Shown piece by piece: positions 8,619 to 17,780 of a stretch of 64,000 bases of DNA (its first letter is position 1; every line of letters begins with the position of its first letter). Both the position numbers and the translations under genes were made by a program. The notes below the pieces were generated by a model. It searched no databases. It saw only the letters and a program-made list of their open reading frames with translations, and was not told the origin of the DNA. Source of the stretch: Paludibacterium paludis (GTDB taxonomy: Bacteria; Pseudomonadota; Gammaproteobacteria; Burkholderiales; Chromobacteriaceae); assembly GCF_018802605.1 (NCBI RefSeq), contig NZ_CP069161.1, positions 2,418,001-2,482,000 of the forward strand, given 5' to 3'.

Positions 8619-10112
8619 TTGAGACGCAAAACCCAAGGCATCGTCTTGTGTATTCTGCTGTTCGTGGCTGCTTTCACGGCCGCCGGCATCGACCTTTACC
8701 GGTCGCGCAACGAAATCCGCGAGCGCGGCTTCGCATCAGCGGAGGCCATGAGTTTTCTGGTATCGGAATGGCTGGCCGGCTCGTTCCGCGAGGTCGATTA
8801 TGTGGTCCGCAATGTCACCGATGTGATCCACCCCGGCGACCTGCCCCCTTTCGCCCCCGACGCCGAGCGCAGGGCCGACATCACCCGCCTGCTGATCGAC
8901 AAACACAAAAGCCTGCCGCACAGTGATGAAATCGGTGTTTTCGACGGGCAATGCCGTCTCGCTTTCGCCGCGTACAGTCCGATCGGCTGGGATGCCAGCG
9001 ACCGCGACTACTGCAAGGCGCTGCGCGCCAATCCGGCGCTGGACCACTTCACCACCAACCTGCTGTGGAGCAACCTGAACAAGTACGAAGTGGTGCACCT
9101 GCGGCCGCTGACCGATTCGCGCGGACGCCTCGTCGGCATCGCCGGCGCGGGGCTCGATCTGTCGTTTTTCCAGCGCTGGCTGGATCGCGTGCATATCGGC
9201 CCGCATGACACGGTCGCCATTGTCGACAACCGCGGACGCATTCTGGCCAGACACGGGCCGGCCACCCCGGGAGCCCCCAAGGGGCCTGGCCATCAACTGG
9301 ACTACCCCCTGCAACGCCAGGTGGCCGCGCTCTCGCTGACCGGCGCGGCCAGGCGCTTCCCGGCGGAGCTCGACGACCGGCCCGCGCTGGTTTCCCTCCA
9401 GCATCTGGGCGCGCAACCGATCGCCGTGCTGGTCGGCCTCGACGAAGCCACGCTCATGCGGGAGTGGAACGACAAGGCGGCCCAGTTCGCCTTCGGACTC
9501 GCCCTGATCGGCATACTCATCGTGCTATTGCTGCGCAACGTCTGGCTTGCCGAAGAGCGGGCCGAACTGCTGTTCCAGCAGGCCTGCACCGACCCGCTGA
9601 CACGGCTTGCCAACCGCCGGCACTTTTTCGAGACGGCCTTGCGCGAACTGGCCCGCGCCGACCGCAACCTGACTCCCTGCGGCTTCATCCTTCTTGATAT
9701 CGACAACTTCAAGGAAATCAACGACCTTTACGGCCATCGCATTGGTGACCTGGCGCTGGTTGCCGTGGCCAATGCCTGTCTCGCCATCATTCGCGACACC
9801 GACACCCCCGCCAGACTGGGGGGCGACGAGTTCGTGATCCTGATCCCCGATGCCGACCCGGCGGGCGCCATGGCCATGGCCAACCGTCTGCTCGACGCCA
9901 TTCGCGCGATCCGGATACAGGAAGACAACTCACCGACCCTGCAAATCACGGCCAGCTTCGGCATCGCGTTGAGCCAGCATGGCGAATTGACGCCGGAAGC
10001 TCCCCTGTCGCGCGCCGATTCGGCCATGTACGAGGCCAAGCGGGCCGGCCGCGACACATTGTGCATGGCAGCGGACCGAGGATTACCGCCGACCGGCCAG
10101 GCAAGCGCGTAG
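8619..10112 (+). CDS. Membrane-bound diguanylate cyclase with periplasmic sensor domain
   Basis: 497 residues. The start is TTG 8619, with AAGGGGAG four to five bases upstream. A first membrane helix (residues about 6-26) is followed by a periplasmic region of about 260 residues that looks like dCache (DRDYCKALRANPALDHF, VVHLRPLTDSRGRLVGIAGAGLDLSFF). A second helix (FGLALIGILIVLLL) leads to a GGDEF domain. The active site GGDEF is intact (RLGGDEFVILIPD), and RDTD lies exactly five residues before it, the product-inhibition I-site. It should therefore make cyclic-di-GMP from two GTP and be feedback inhibited. The ligand is unknown. Its last 30 bases overlap the convergent PrpF-like gene. Confidence 0.93.
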   Translation: MRRKTQGIVLCILLFVAAFTAAGIDLYRSRNEIRERGFASAEAMSFLVSEWLAGSFREVDYVVRNVTDVIHPGDLPPFAPDAERRADITRLLIDKHKSLPHSDEIGVFDGQCRLAFAAYSPIGWDASDRDYCKALRANPALDHFTTNLLWSNLNKYEVVHLRPLTDSRGRLVGIAGAGLDLSFFQRWLDRVHIGPHDTVAIVDNRGRILARHGPATPGAPKGPGHQLDYPLQRQVAALSLTGAARRFPAELDDRPALVSLQHLGAQPIAVLVGLDEATLMREWNDKAAQFAFGLALIGILIVLLLRNVWLAEERAELLFQQACTDPLTRLANRRHFFETALRELARADRNLTPCGFILLDIDNFKEINDLYGHRIGDLALVAVANACLAIIRDTDTPARLGGDEFVILIPDADPAGAMAMANRLLDAIRAIRIQEDNSPTLQITASFGIALSQHGELTPEAPLSRADSAMYEAKRAGRDTLCMAADRGLPPTGQASA

Positions 10113-11300
10113 CGGTCCGGAGGCACGATAAAGCGGAAACAGACCACGCAACAGAATTTGCGCGCTGCGCGTATAGGCCGCGCCGCTTATCTCGACACCA
10201 TCCACTGACGTCTGCGCGTCTATCCGCGTAGCGAGCACGCCGACAGGGTTTTCCAACAGAATTTCGCGCGACGCCCCGTCATCGGCGGGCAGTGCGCACA
10301 TCGCGTGCGCCACCGTCCCCGGAACAAGGCAGGCGGCGGCCAGACAGCATCCGCCCGATACCGCGAGCGAGGCATGAGCGTGTTGCGGGGTGAAATAGCG
10401 GGCCGACAGGTGCCCGCCCTCGCGGGCCGGAGCGATCAAGCACAGTTTTGGCAGGGTTTCGCTCCGGGCCAGATCATCCGCGCTCATCGCCGCGCCGGAC
10501 GGGTGACGCAATCCCATACGCAGCCCCGCCGCCACCCGCACCTCGCGCATCCGGACCCGCAGCGCCCCATCGGCATCGAGTTCGGCGGGAGTCTCATACC
10601 CGGTCTTGCCGAACGCCGCCGCCTCGGCGATCACCATCGGCACGGCGACATCCATGCAGGTGACCCACATATCCCCGATCCGCTCCCGGGGCACCCCGGT
10701 CGGCAATAACCTGCCGGTCTTGGCGCCAACCGGCGCATCAAGAAACAAATCAACACCGGAAAAGCCGCCGTCCACCCCGGGTATCACCGTATCGGCGGGC
10801 ACTCCGCCGTCCCGATCCAGGCGCAGCGCGGCGCGCAGCCGGCTTTCCGTATTGGTGTTCCGGATCGTCACACTTATCCGGTCCGCGCCGGCAGGCGGAA
10901 CCAGCAAACCACTATCCAGAGCGAACAGCGGCAGGGCCGCGGACAGGTTCCCGCAATTGACACTCCAGTCGATGGCGCTGGTATCGGCGGCCAGTTGCGC
11001 GAGCGTGCCGACCAGACCATCCGCTTCCCTATCGGCGATGAACACTTTGTTGCCGGTCGGCGCGATCCGGCCAAGCCCGTGGCATTGCCGGTTGCCGGGC
11101 AACGCGCCATCCAGCGGCACACCCATCAGGTGCCGCAGCAGTTCATCGCGCAGGTCCGGATCATCCGGCATGTGCCGGGCCCACAGAACAAGCCCGGTGG
11201 AGGTGCCGCCACGCACATGAAAAACGGGGAATTCGACCACGCCCCGGCGCAGGGAAGGCACCAGATGCGCAAGCGCGGGATCGGGGAAACAGGGCCACAT
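10083..11300 (-). CDS. PrpF-family isomerase (aconitate / 4-oxalomesaconate type)
   Basis: 405 residues with the PrpF signature at the N-terminus (FPVFHVRGGTSTGLVL) and the diaminopimelate-epimerase-like twin fold expected for the family (NCGNLSAALPLFAL, FSGVDLFLDAPVGAKTG). PrpF isomerises trans-aconitate or 2-methylaconitate in the methylcitrate cycle, and relatives tautomerise 4-oxalomesaconate. No prpB, prpC or acnD lies nearby, so it is an orphan here and the substrate is open. The first 20 residues before FPVFHV are atypical; an internal GTG start is possible. It ends 30 bases inside the convergent diguanylate cyclase gene. Confidence 0.85.
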   Translation of the reverse strand: MWPCFPDPALAHLVPSLRRGVVEFPVFHVRGGTSTGLVLWARHMPDDPDLRDELLRHLMGVPLDGALPGNRQCHGLGRIAPTGNKVFIADREADGLVGTLAQLAADTSAIDWSVNCGNLSAALPLFALDSGLLVPPAGADRISVTIRNTNTESRLRAALRLDRDGGVPADTVIPGVDGGFSGVDLFLDAPVGAKTGRLLPTGVPRERIGDMWVTCMDVAVPMVIAEAAAFGKTGYETPAELDADGALRVRMREVRVAAGLRMGLRHPSGAAMSADDLARSETLPKLCLIAPAREGGHLSARYFTPQHAHASLAVSGGCCLAAACLVPGTVAHAMCALPADDGASREILLENPVGVLATRIDAQTSVDGVEISGAAYTRSAQILLRGLFPLYRASGPLRACLAGRR

Positions 11301-11311
11301 GACAGCGGCAC

Positions 11312-12070
11312 TCAGGCGACGGCCAGACCGCGGTCGGCGAACAGCGCCCGGGCGCGCGCCACGGCCTCGGGCGTCGGCACCGGCGTATCACCCAGCTCGT
11401 AGACCTTGCCCAACTTCGCCCATTTGTCCTTGCCCAACTGGTGGAACGGCAGCACTTCCACCCGTTCCACCACCGGCCCCAGGCCCGCCACGAAATCCGC
11501 CAGCGCCGCGATGTCCGCGTCCGCGTCGGTCAGTCCCGGCACCAGCACATAGCGGATCCACATCGGTTTCCCCAGCCGCGCCAGACGCCGCGCGAACGCC
11601 AGCGTCGGCGCCAGATCCTGGCCGGTCAGACGCCGGTAAACCGCCGGATCGCTATGTTTGATGTCCAGCAGCACCAGATCCACCGCCTCGAACCAGGCGT
11701 CGTCCACCTCTTCGTGCAGGAAGCCCTGGGTGTCCAGCGCCGTGTGCAGGCCGAAGCGCGCCTTGATCTCACCGAGCAGCGCGCCGACGAAGTCCGCCTG
11801 CATCAAGGGCTCGCCGCCCGACACCGTCACCCCGCCGGCGAACTTCAGGAAACGCGCGTAGGGCGCGACCTCGGCCAGCGCCGCGTCCAGGCTCACTTCC
11901 CGGCCGTCATGCAGCTTCCAGGTGTCCGGGTTGTGGCAGTACAGGCAGCGGAACTGACAACCTGACATGAAGTAGACAAAGCGCACACCCGGACCGTCCA
12001 CGGCCGCGCCGCTCTCCACCGAATGCAAGAAGCCGGTGGACGGCGAGTGGACTGTTTCTGCGTGCGACAT
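11312..12070 (-). CDS. pflA: Pyruvate formate-lyase 1-activating enzyme
   Basis: 252 residues from ATG 12070 (MSHAETVHSPSTGFLHSVES). The radical-SAM cluster motif CQFRCLYCHNPDTW binds a 4Fe-4S centre; GGEPLMQ and the GPGVRFV motif near the N-terminus are also typical. PflA uses SAM to abstract a hydrogen and create the glycyl radical on PflB under anaerobic conditions. It lies 56 bp downstream of pflB in the same direction, with a strong intrinsic terminator in the gap, so it probably receives only part of the pflB transcript. Length and motifs are complete. Confidence 0.96.
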   Translation of the reverse strand: MSHAETVHSPSTGFLHSVESGAAVDGPGVRFVYFMSGCQFRCLYCHNPDTWKLHDGREVSLDAALAEVAPYARFLKFAGGVTVSGGEPLMQADFVGALLGEIKARFGLHTALDTQGFLHEEVDDAWFEAVDLVLLDIKHSDPAVYRRLTGQDLAPTLAFARRLARLGKPMWIRYVLVPGLTDADADIAALADFVAGLGPVVERVEVLPFHQLGKDKWAKLGKVYELGDTPVPTPEAVARARALFADRGLAVA

Positions 12071-12082
12071 GGCTTGACCTCG

Positions 12083-12111
12083 AAAAAAAACCGGGGCAAC
12101 GGCCCCGGTTT
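12083..12111 (-). terminator. Intrinsic terminator between pflB and pflA
   Basis: On the minus strand CCGGGGC-CGTT-GCCCCGG is followed by a run of eight T. It sits after the pflB stop and before the pflA start, so it should lower pflA expression relative to pflB. Confidence 0.85.
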
Positions 12112-12126
12112 CGATCTTAGCAGCTA

Positions 12127-14385
12127 TTACAGCGTTCCGTGGAAAGTGCGGTTGAGAACGTCCAGCTGCTGCTCGCGCGTCAGCTTCACGAAATTCACCG
12201 CGTAACCCGACACCCGGATCGTCAGCTGCGGATAGCGCTCCGGATGCGCCATCGCCTCCAGGAGTGTCTCCTTGCGGAACACGTTCACATTCACGTGGAA
12301 CCCGCCCGCCGCCGCGAAACCGTCCAGGCAGTTGCCCAGGTTCGCGATCCGCTCTTCGGCCGTGTGCCCCAGCGCGTCCGGCGTCGCCGACGCCGTCCAG
12401 CTGATCCCGTCCAGCGCCGCCTCGTACGGCAGCTTCGCCACCGACGCCCCGGCCGCCACGAAGCCCTTCACGTCCCGGCCGTTCATCGGGTTCGCCCCCG
12501 GCGCGAACGGCTCGCCCGCCCGCCGGCCGCACGGCGTGTTGCCGGTCTTCTTGCCGTACACCACGTTCGAGGTGATCGTCAGCACCGACTGCGTCGGCAG
12601 CGCGTCACGGTAGAACACCGGCTGCGCCCGCACCTTCGCCATGAAGGTCTCGGTCAGCCACACCGCGATGCGGTCCGCCCGGTCGTCGTTGTTGCCGTAG
12701 GCCGGGTACTCGCCGATCACCCGGTAGTCCACCGCCAGCCCCGCCTCGTTGCGGATCACTTCCACCCGCGCATGGCGGATCGCCGACAGCGAGTCCGCCG
12801 CCACCGACAACCCGGCGATGCCGCACGCCATGGTGCGCAGGATGTCGCGGTCGTGCAGCGCCATCTCGATGCGCTCGTAGGCGTACTTGTCGTGCATGTA
12901 GTGGATCGCGTTGAGCGCCTTCACGTAGGTCGCCGCCAGCCAGTCCATCATCGTGTCGAACTTCGCCAGCACCTCGTCGTAATCCAGCACGTCCGCGGTG
13001 ATCGGCGTGAAGCCTTCGGCCACCGTCACGCCGCTCTTCTCGTCCACCCCGCCGTTGATCGCGTACAGCAGCGCCTTGGCCAGGTTCGCCCGCGCCCCGA
13101 AGAACTGCATCTGCTTGCCGATGCGCATCGCCGACACGCAGCAGGCGATGCCGTAGTCGTCGCCCCAGTGCGGCCGCATCAGGTCGTCGTTCTCGTACTG
13201 GATCGCGCTGGTGTCGATCGACACCCGGGCGCAGAAGTCCTTGAAGCCGCGCGGCAGCGCCGTCGACCACAGCACCGTCAGGTTCGGCTCCGGCGCCGGC
13301 CCCAGGTTGTACAGGGTATTGAGGAAGCGGAAGCTCGACTTGCTCACCAGCGGACGGCCGTCCTCGCCCATCCCGCCGATCGATTCGGTCACCCAGGTCG
13401 GGTCGCCCGAGAACAGCTGGTCGTAGTCCGGCGTGCGCAGGAAGCGCACGATGCGCAGCTTGATCACCAGGTCGTCGATCAGCTCCTGCGCCCCCTCCTC
13501 GGTGAGCGCTCCCGCCGCCAGGTCGCGCTCGATATAGATGTCCAGGAAGGTCGACACCCGGCCGAACGACATCGCCGCGCCGTTCTGCTCCTTCACCGCC
13601 GCGAGGTAGGCGAAATAGGTCCACTGCACCGCTTCGCGCGCGCTGGCCGCCGGCCGGCGGATATCGTACCCGTAGCGCGACGCCATCTCGCGCAATTCGT
13701 CGAGCGCGCGCCACTGCTCGCTCAATTCCTCGCGCTGGCGCAGCACCGCCTCGCTGAACGGCACGTTGTCCAGCTCGTGGAACGCCTTCTGGCGCTCCTC
13801 GCGCAGGAAGTCGGTGCCGTACAGCGCCACGCGGCGGTAGTCGCCGATGATGCGCCCGCGCCCGTAGGCATCGGGCAGCCCGGTGATCACTCCGGACTTG
13901 CGCGCCGCGAGAATGTCCGGCGAATAGACGTCGAACACCCCCTGATTGTGGCTCTTGCGGTAGCGGCTCCAGATCTCGCGCACCGCCGGCTCCAGCTCGA
14001 AGCCGTAAGCCGCGAGGCCGCTCTCGACCATGCGCAGGCCGCCGTTGGGCATGATGGCGCGCTTGAGCGGCGCGTCGGTCTGCAGGCCGACGATCAGCTC
14101 GCGCGAAGCGTCGATATAGCCCGGGTCATGGGCGGTGATCGAACTCGCGCGATCGGCCGACACGGCCAGGACGCCACGAGCGCGTTCTTCGCGGAACAGC
14201 TCCTCCAGCTTCGCCCACACCGCGCGGGTGCGCTCGGTGGCTCCGGCCAGGAAGGCCGCGTCGCCTTCGTAGGGTCGGTAGTTCGACTGGATGAACCCGC
14301 GGACGTCGATGCGCTGCATCCACTCGCCGCCCGTGAAGCCGCGCCAGGGATCGGCCGCGACAGCCGCTGTATTGATGGCATCCAT
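12127..14385 (-). CDS. pflB: Formate C-acetyltransferase (pyruvate formate-lyase)
   Basis: 752 residues from ATG 14385, which has AGGAG nearby; the in-frame ATG at 14418 lacks one. The catalytic cysteine pair is visible in [14 protein letters not shown] and the glycyl-radical site in RVSGYAVNF near the C-terminus. The enzyme splits pyruvate and CoA to acetyl-CoA and formate in anaerobic metabolism. Length is that of E. coli PflB. pflA follows downstream. A perfect FNR half-site pair lies about 90 bp upstream, consistent with oxygen control. The antisense frame is open along the whole gene because of its high GC3 and is not a gene. Confidence 0.97.
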   Translation of the reverse strand: MDAINTAAVAADPWRGFTGGEWMQRIDVRGFIQSNYRPYEGDAAFLAGATERTRAVWAKLEELFREERARGVLAVSADRASSITAHDPGYIDASRELIVGLQTDAPLKRAIMPNGGLRMVESGLAAYGFELEPAVREIWSRYRKSHNQGVFDVYSPDILAARKSGVITGLPDAYGRGRIIGDYRRVALYGTDFLREERQKAFHELDNVPFSEAVLRQREELSEQWRALDELREMASRYGYDIRRPAASAREAVQWTYFAYLAAVKEQNGAAMSFGRVSTFLDIYIERDLAAGALTEEGAQELIDDLVIKLRIVRFLRTPDYDQLFSGDPTWVTESIGGMGEDGRPLVSKSSFRFLNTLYNLGPAPEPNLTVLWSTALPRGFKDFCARVSIDTSAIQYENDDLMRPHWGDDYGIACCVSAMRIGKQMQFFGARANLAKALLYAINGGVDEKSGVTVAEGFTPITADVLDYDEVLAKFDTMMDWLAATYVKALNAIHYMHDKYAYERIEMALHDRDILRTMACGIAGLSVAADSLSAIRHARVEVIRNEAGLAVDYRVIGEYPAYGNNDDRADRIAVWLTETFMAKVRAQPVFYRDALPTQSVLTITSNVVYGKKTGNTPCGRRAGEPFAPGANPMNGRDVKGFVAAGASVAKLPYEAALDGISWTASATPDALGHTAEERIANLGNCLDGFAAAGGFHVNVNVFRKETLLEAMAHPERYPQLTIRVSGYAVNFVKLTREQQLDVLNRTFHGTL

Positions 14386-14439
14386 GATTGACTCCTGAAT
14401 ATGTTCGGATTTCGACAACCACTACTCGTTTATAGACCT

Positions 14440-14445
14440 AGATTA
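14440..14445 (-). promoter_or_regulatory. Candidate -10 element of the pflB promoter
   Basis: TAATCT on the minus strand would place the transcript start near 14434, about 41 bp from the centre of the FNR box, the classical spacing of class II FNR activation. The match to consensus is weak and the call rests mainly on spacing. Confidence 0.35.
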
Positions 14446-14468
14446 GCGCCGAATGTTCATTTGCAAAC

Positions 14469-14482
14469 TTGATCGAGATCAA
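14469..14482 (-). promoter_or_regulatory. FNR/ANR-type box upstream of pflB
   Basis: TTGATCGAGATCAA matches the consensus TTGAT-N4-ATCAA exactly and is palindromic. It lies about 90 bp before the pflB start. FNR is the oxygen-labile Fe-S activator of anaerobic genes, so anaerobic induction of pflB is the natural reading. Confidence 0.85.
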
Positions 14483-14711
14483 GATCGGCGCAAGCAAAAT
14501 CGCGTCGAGACCTTTTAAAAACCGTCAGTTACCACACCGCACGCAGGGCTTTTACCCGAGGCGCAAAGAAGATCGAAAAACAACAAAAACAACACAAAAA
14601 AGTTCGTTTGAGAACATTTTCACACAACACCACGAACCCATGCAGACTGATTATTTCGAACGTGTTACAATTAGCCGCTGGACTCATCAGACCCGTTCGA
14701 AATTTCCAACA

Positions 14712-15812
14712 ATGCGTTTCTCCCATCTGGACGGCGTAAGAGGCTGGGCATCGCTCATGGTCCTCTTCAGCCATCTGGGGCCGTGCTTTTTGCTTGCCGA
14801 CCTCGATCTCACGATTTATCCGGTATTCAGTGACGGCGCGCTCGCCGTCTACCTGTTCTTCGTCCTGTCAGGGCTTGTGATGTCGATTCATCACTTCCGC
14901 GCCCCTTCGCGCGAACGACTGATCACCGCCGCCCTGCGCCGCTACCCCCGGTTGTGTCTGCCGGTGCTCGCGGCCTCGCTGATCGCGGTGATGCTGGTGC
15001 AATGGGACGCCATGTGGAACCTGCCGCTGGCCAAAGAAGGCGGTTACCGATGGCTCGGCCAGTTTTATGCCTTCACCCCAGACGCCAAGGACTGGTTGCG
15101 GTTCTCGCTGCTTGACGTGTTTTTCCGGTACGACAGGGAAACCACCCTCATTCCGGTATTGTGGACCATGCAGCACGAACTGGTGGGATCGATGGCGATT
15201 TTCGCGTTCCTCGCCGTGGCGGGCCAAAGCCGCCTGCGCTATCCCCTCTATCTTGCCGCCTTCGCCTGGCTCGTGAAAACGGAAAGTCCGCTGGTGGCAT
15301 TTCTCATGGGCATGATGCTCGCCGACCTGATCGCGTCGCCGGCGGGCCGGCGTCTGGCGGCCCTTCGCGGGGCACGGGCGGTCTGCATCGCCATGCTGAT
15401 TCTGAGCCTTGCCGCCGCGATGTTCCGTGCGCGCTACGCGACGCCGCTGCATCTGTCCGTACTGGCGACCGGCATACTCGCCGCGATCTCGTTCAACCCG
15501 GCCCTGCAACGGCCTTTCGCGACTCCGCTGTCCCAACAGCTCGGCGCCATGTCGTTTTCCTTGTACCTCGTGCATTTTCTGGTATTGTGCAGCGCCGTAT
15601 CGGCACTGCACCTGTGGCTGCTGCGCAGTGGAGTCGGCCAATTGCCGGCCGGCCTTCTGACCTTCGCCACGGGTACAGTGACCAGCCTGGCCGCCGCGCG
15701 GCTTTTCCAGCCGCTGGAAGTCGCCTCGATGCGCCTCGCCCGGCAGATCGGCGACGCCGTCAAGTCCGTCGCCGGACTGCTTGGCGGTCCGGTGCTGCGA
15801 CGCGCTCCCTGA
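14712..15812 (+). CDS. Acyltransferase-3 family integral membrane protein
   Basis: 366 residues from ATG 14712. The frame is open back to 14469, but that region carries the pflB control sequences. The opening MRFSHLDGVRGWASLMVLFSHL is the acyltransferase-3 signature, with the catalytic-type histidine in the first helix. About ten hydrophobic helices follow, including VYLFFVLSGLVMSIHHF. Members O-acetylate surface polysaccharides, lipids or antibiotics from the inner membrane. No ribosome site is obvious, so the exact start is open. No polysaccharide cluster is adjacent, and the acceptor is unknown. Confidence 0.88.
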   Translation: MRFSHLDGVRGWASLMVLFSHLGPCFLLADLDLTIYPVFSDGALAVYLFFVLSGLVMSIHHFRAPSRERLITAALRRYPRLCLPVLAASLIAVMLVQWDAMWNLPLAKEGGYRWLGQFYAFTPDAKDWLRFSLLDVFFRYDRETTLIPVLWTMQHELVGSMAIFAFLAVAGQSRLRYPLYLAAFAWLVKTESPLVAFLMGMMLADLIASPAGRRLAALRGARAVCIAMLILSLAAAMFRARYATPLHLSVLATGILAAISFNPALQRPFATPLSQQLGAMSFSLYLVHFLVLCSAVSALHLWLLRSGVGQLPAGLLTFATGTVTSLAAARLFQPLEVASMRLARQIGDAVKSVAGLLGGPVLRRAP

Positions 15813-15819
15813 GCGCGCG

Positions 15820-17490
15820 TCAGAGCGTATAGTTTTCCAGGATACGGATCTGCTCGCGGGCCAGGTCGTCCAGCCGGCCGGATAATTCCGTGGTATGGCG
15901 CGACACGCCGTTCGCCTCTTCGGCCATGCCCGCCACTTGCTCGACGCGGGAGGCGATCACCTGACTTGCCGCGCCCTGCTCGCTGATCGCCTCGCTGATT
16001 TCATTGACCTGCCCCGCCGCCGCGCGCGTCGCCGCGCCGATCTCCCGGATCGCCCGATCGGCGTGGTCGGCGCGGCGCTCGCCGGTCTCGACCAGCTCCT
16101 CCACATTCTGCATCTGCCCGGTCGCCAGCCTCGCGTGCTCGCGCATCTTGGCGATCGTTCCGGTAATCTCCACCGTCGACTGCGACGTGCGCTCCGCCAG
16201 CTTGCGCACCTCATCGGCCACCACGGCGAACCCCCGTCCCTGCTCACCGGCGCGCGCCGCCTCGATCGCGGCGTTGAGCGCCAAAAGGTTGGTCTGGTCG
16301 GCGATGTCCTTGATGATCTGGACGACGCTGACCACCCGCTCGCTGTAACCCTCCATCTCGCGAATGCTGGCGGCGGCCTGCTCCACGACCTTGGCGATGC
16401 CATGAATATCGTCGATGGTTTCGGCGATGGAAGACAGCCCCGCCTCCGCCTTCACGCCGGCAAGATTGGCCGCATCGCGCGTCTCGGCGGCCCGGTCTGC
16501 CACATGCGAAATGCTCACCGACATTTCTTCGATCGCCGCCGCCATGGCCGACGAAGCCTCGTTCTGGTTTCCCGCGCTGGCCGATACCCGGCCGGAGGCT
16601 TCCGAAACATGGCCGGCCACACGGGCCACCTCGCGAGCGCCCATCAGTATGGTGCGCAGATTGGCCTGCATGCGCTCAAGCAACAGATTGAAGTCGCGCG
16701 CGGTCTGCCCGATCTCGTCATGGCGCCCGACCCGGGCCCGAACCGTCAGGTCAAGGTCATGCTCTACTCTGTGAATACTGTCTTTGAGCGCGAACAGGCC
16801 CTGCCGGATGCTGCCCGTCATGCGCCAGCCGAACAGAGCCGCGAGAAGGGCCGACACGGCGACCAGGCCGCAGAGCACATTGCGCGAACCGAGGTAATTC
16901 GCCTGATTGGCTTCGGAGACGGCGTTGGCCAGGCGGAAATTCATCTCCATGTGGGATGCCAGAGCGGTTCGCAGCTTTTCGCCGGCCGCCTCGAACGCCG
17001 GCGCGGCAACACGCAGCGACGGCCGGTCATTGGCCCGCGATGCCACAAGAAAACCTTCGCGGGCATCGCGCCACGCCTTGAGCGCGGCCAGATCCGCCGC
17101 ATACAGCGTCTTGTCCAGGGCGGCGTACTCGTCCACACGGGCCTTGCCGAGCATGCGGACATCCTGCTCATCGTAACCGGAGCCGGCCTGATAGCGGGCG
17201 AAGCCTTCATCGACGATCTTGTCCAGTTCGGCGATGCGCGCCTCGACCTCATGCTTTCTGTCATCGTCGGCCGACCAGTGCCGGTAGACCGCGATGCGCA
17301 GCTGATCAATGCTGCCGATCAATTGCGACATGGTCCGGATGCTCGGATAAGTGACATTGCTGTTGTAATCGAATCGCTCCTGCGATTTGGCCAACGTCAG
17401 AATGCCGATGGTTCCGACGACGACCAGAGCGGCAATGCACAGGCTCAGCGTGCCGAAAAGACGCTGGGTCAATGTCAGGGAATGCTTCAC
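15820..17490 (-). CDS. Methyl-accepting chemotaxis protein with 4HB-type sensor
   Basis: 556 residues from GTG 17490, which has AGGAAAG about 10 bases upstream; an overlapping ATG is out of frame and stops at once. One membrane helix near the N-terminus ([23 protein letters not shown]) is followed by a helical periplasmic domain of about 150 residues, a second helix ([18 protein letters not shown]), a HAMP-like segment and the signalling domain. The tip reads [19 protein letters not shown], then [17 protein letters not shown]. The protein should report a periplasmic stimulus to CheA/CheW. No C-terminal pentapeptide for CheR docking is seen. Ligand unknown. Confidence 0.95.
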   Translation of the reverse strand: MKHSLTLTQRLFGTLSLCIAALVVVGTIGILTLAKSQERFDYNSNVTYPSIRTMSQLIGSIDQLRIAVYRHWSADDDRKHEVEARIAELDKIVDEGFARYQAGSGYDEQDVRMLGKARVDEYAALDKTLYAADLAALKAWRDAREGFLVASRANDRPSLRVAAPAFEAAGEKLRTALASHMEMNFRLANAVSEANQANYLGSRNVLCGLVAVSALLAALFGWRMTGSIRQGLFALKDSIHRVEHDLDLTVRARVGRHDEIGQTARDFNLLLERMQANLRTILMGAREVARVAGHVSEASGRVSASAGNQNEASSAMAAAIEEMSVSISHVADRAAETRDAANLAGVKAEAGLSSIAETIDDIHGIAKVVEQAAASIREMEGYSERVVSVVQIIKDIADQTNLLALNAAIEAARAGEQGRGFAVVADEVRKLAERTSQSTVEITGTIAKMREHARLATGQMQNVEELVETGERRADHADRAIREIGAATRAAAGQVNEISEAISEQGAASQVIASRVEQVAGMAEEANGVSRHTTELSGRLDDLAREQIRILENYTL

Positions 17491-17780
17491 TTTGTCATGT
17501 CTTTCCTGGAGGGGGTTTGTTATCGTATTTATTCGAACGGTACGCGCTTGACTATACAATTATGCGTTTTGCGCATTATAAAGGTTTGATTATTGCCGTA
17601 CAGCGCAGTTTTGCATTTCGCTTGAAATACATCGCCCTTGCCATCAGGAACCATTCGCGATCAAGCGCTGTCTGTGTCAGCGTCATCAGCCGAATTGGAC
17701 TTCATGACAATAATTTTGAAATAATGCAAACGTCATCAATCATCGTCGGCCAGACCCGGCGCCGACCCCGGAGCTTCCGC

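Noticed and set aside
12139..14391. 750-codon plus-strand frame opposite pflB
   Set aside because: Antisense shadow of a highly GC3-biased real gene; the translation is Arg/His/Val-rich with no domain.
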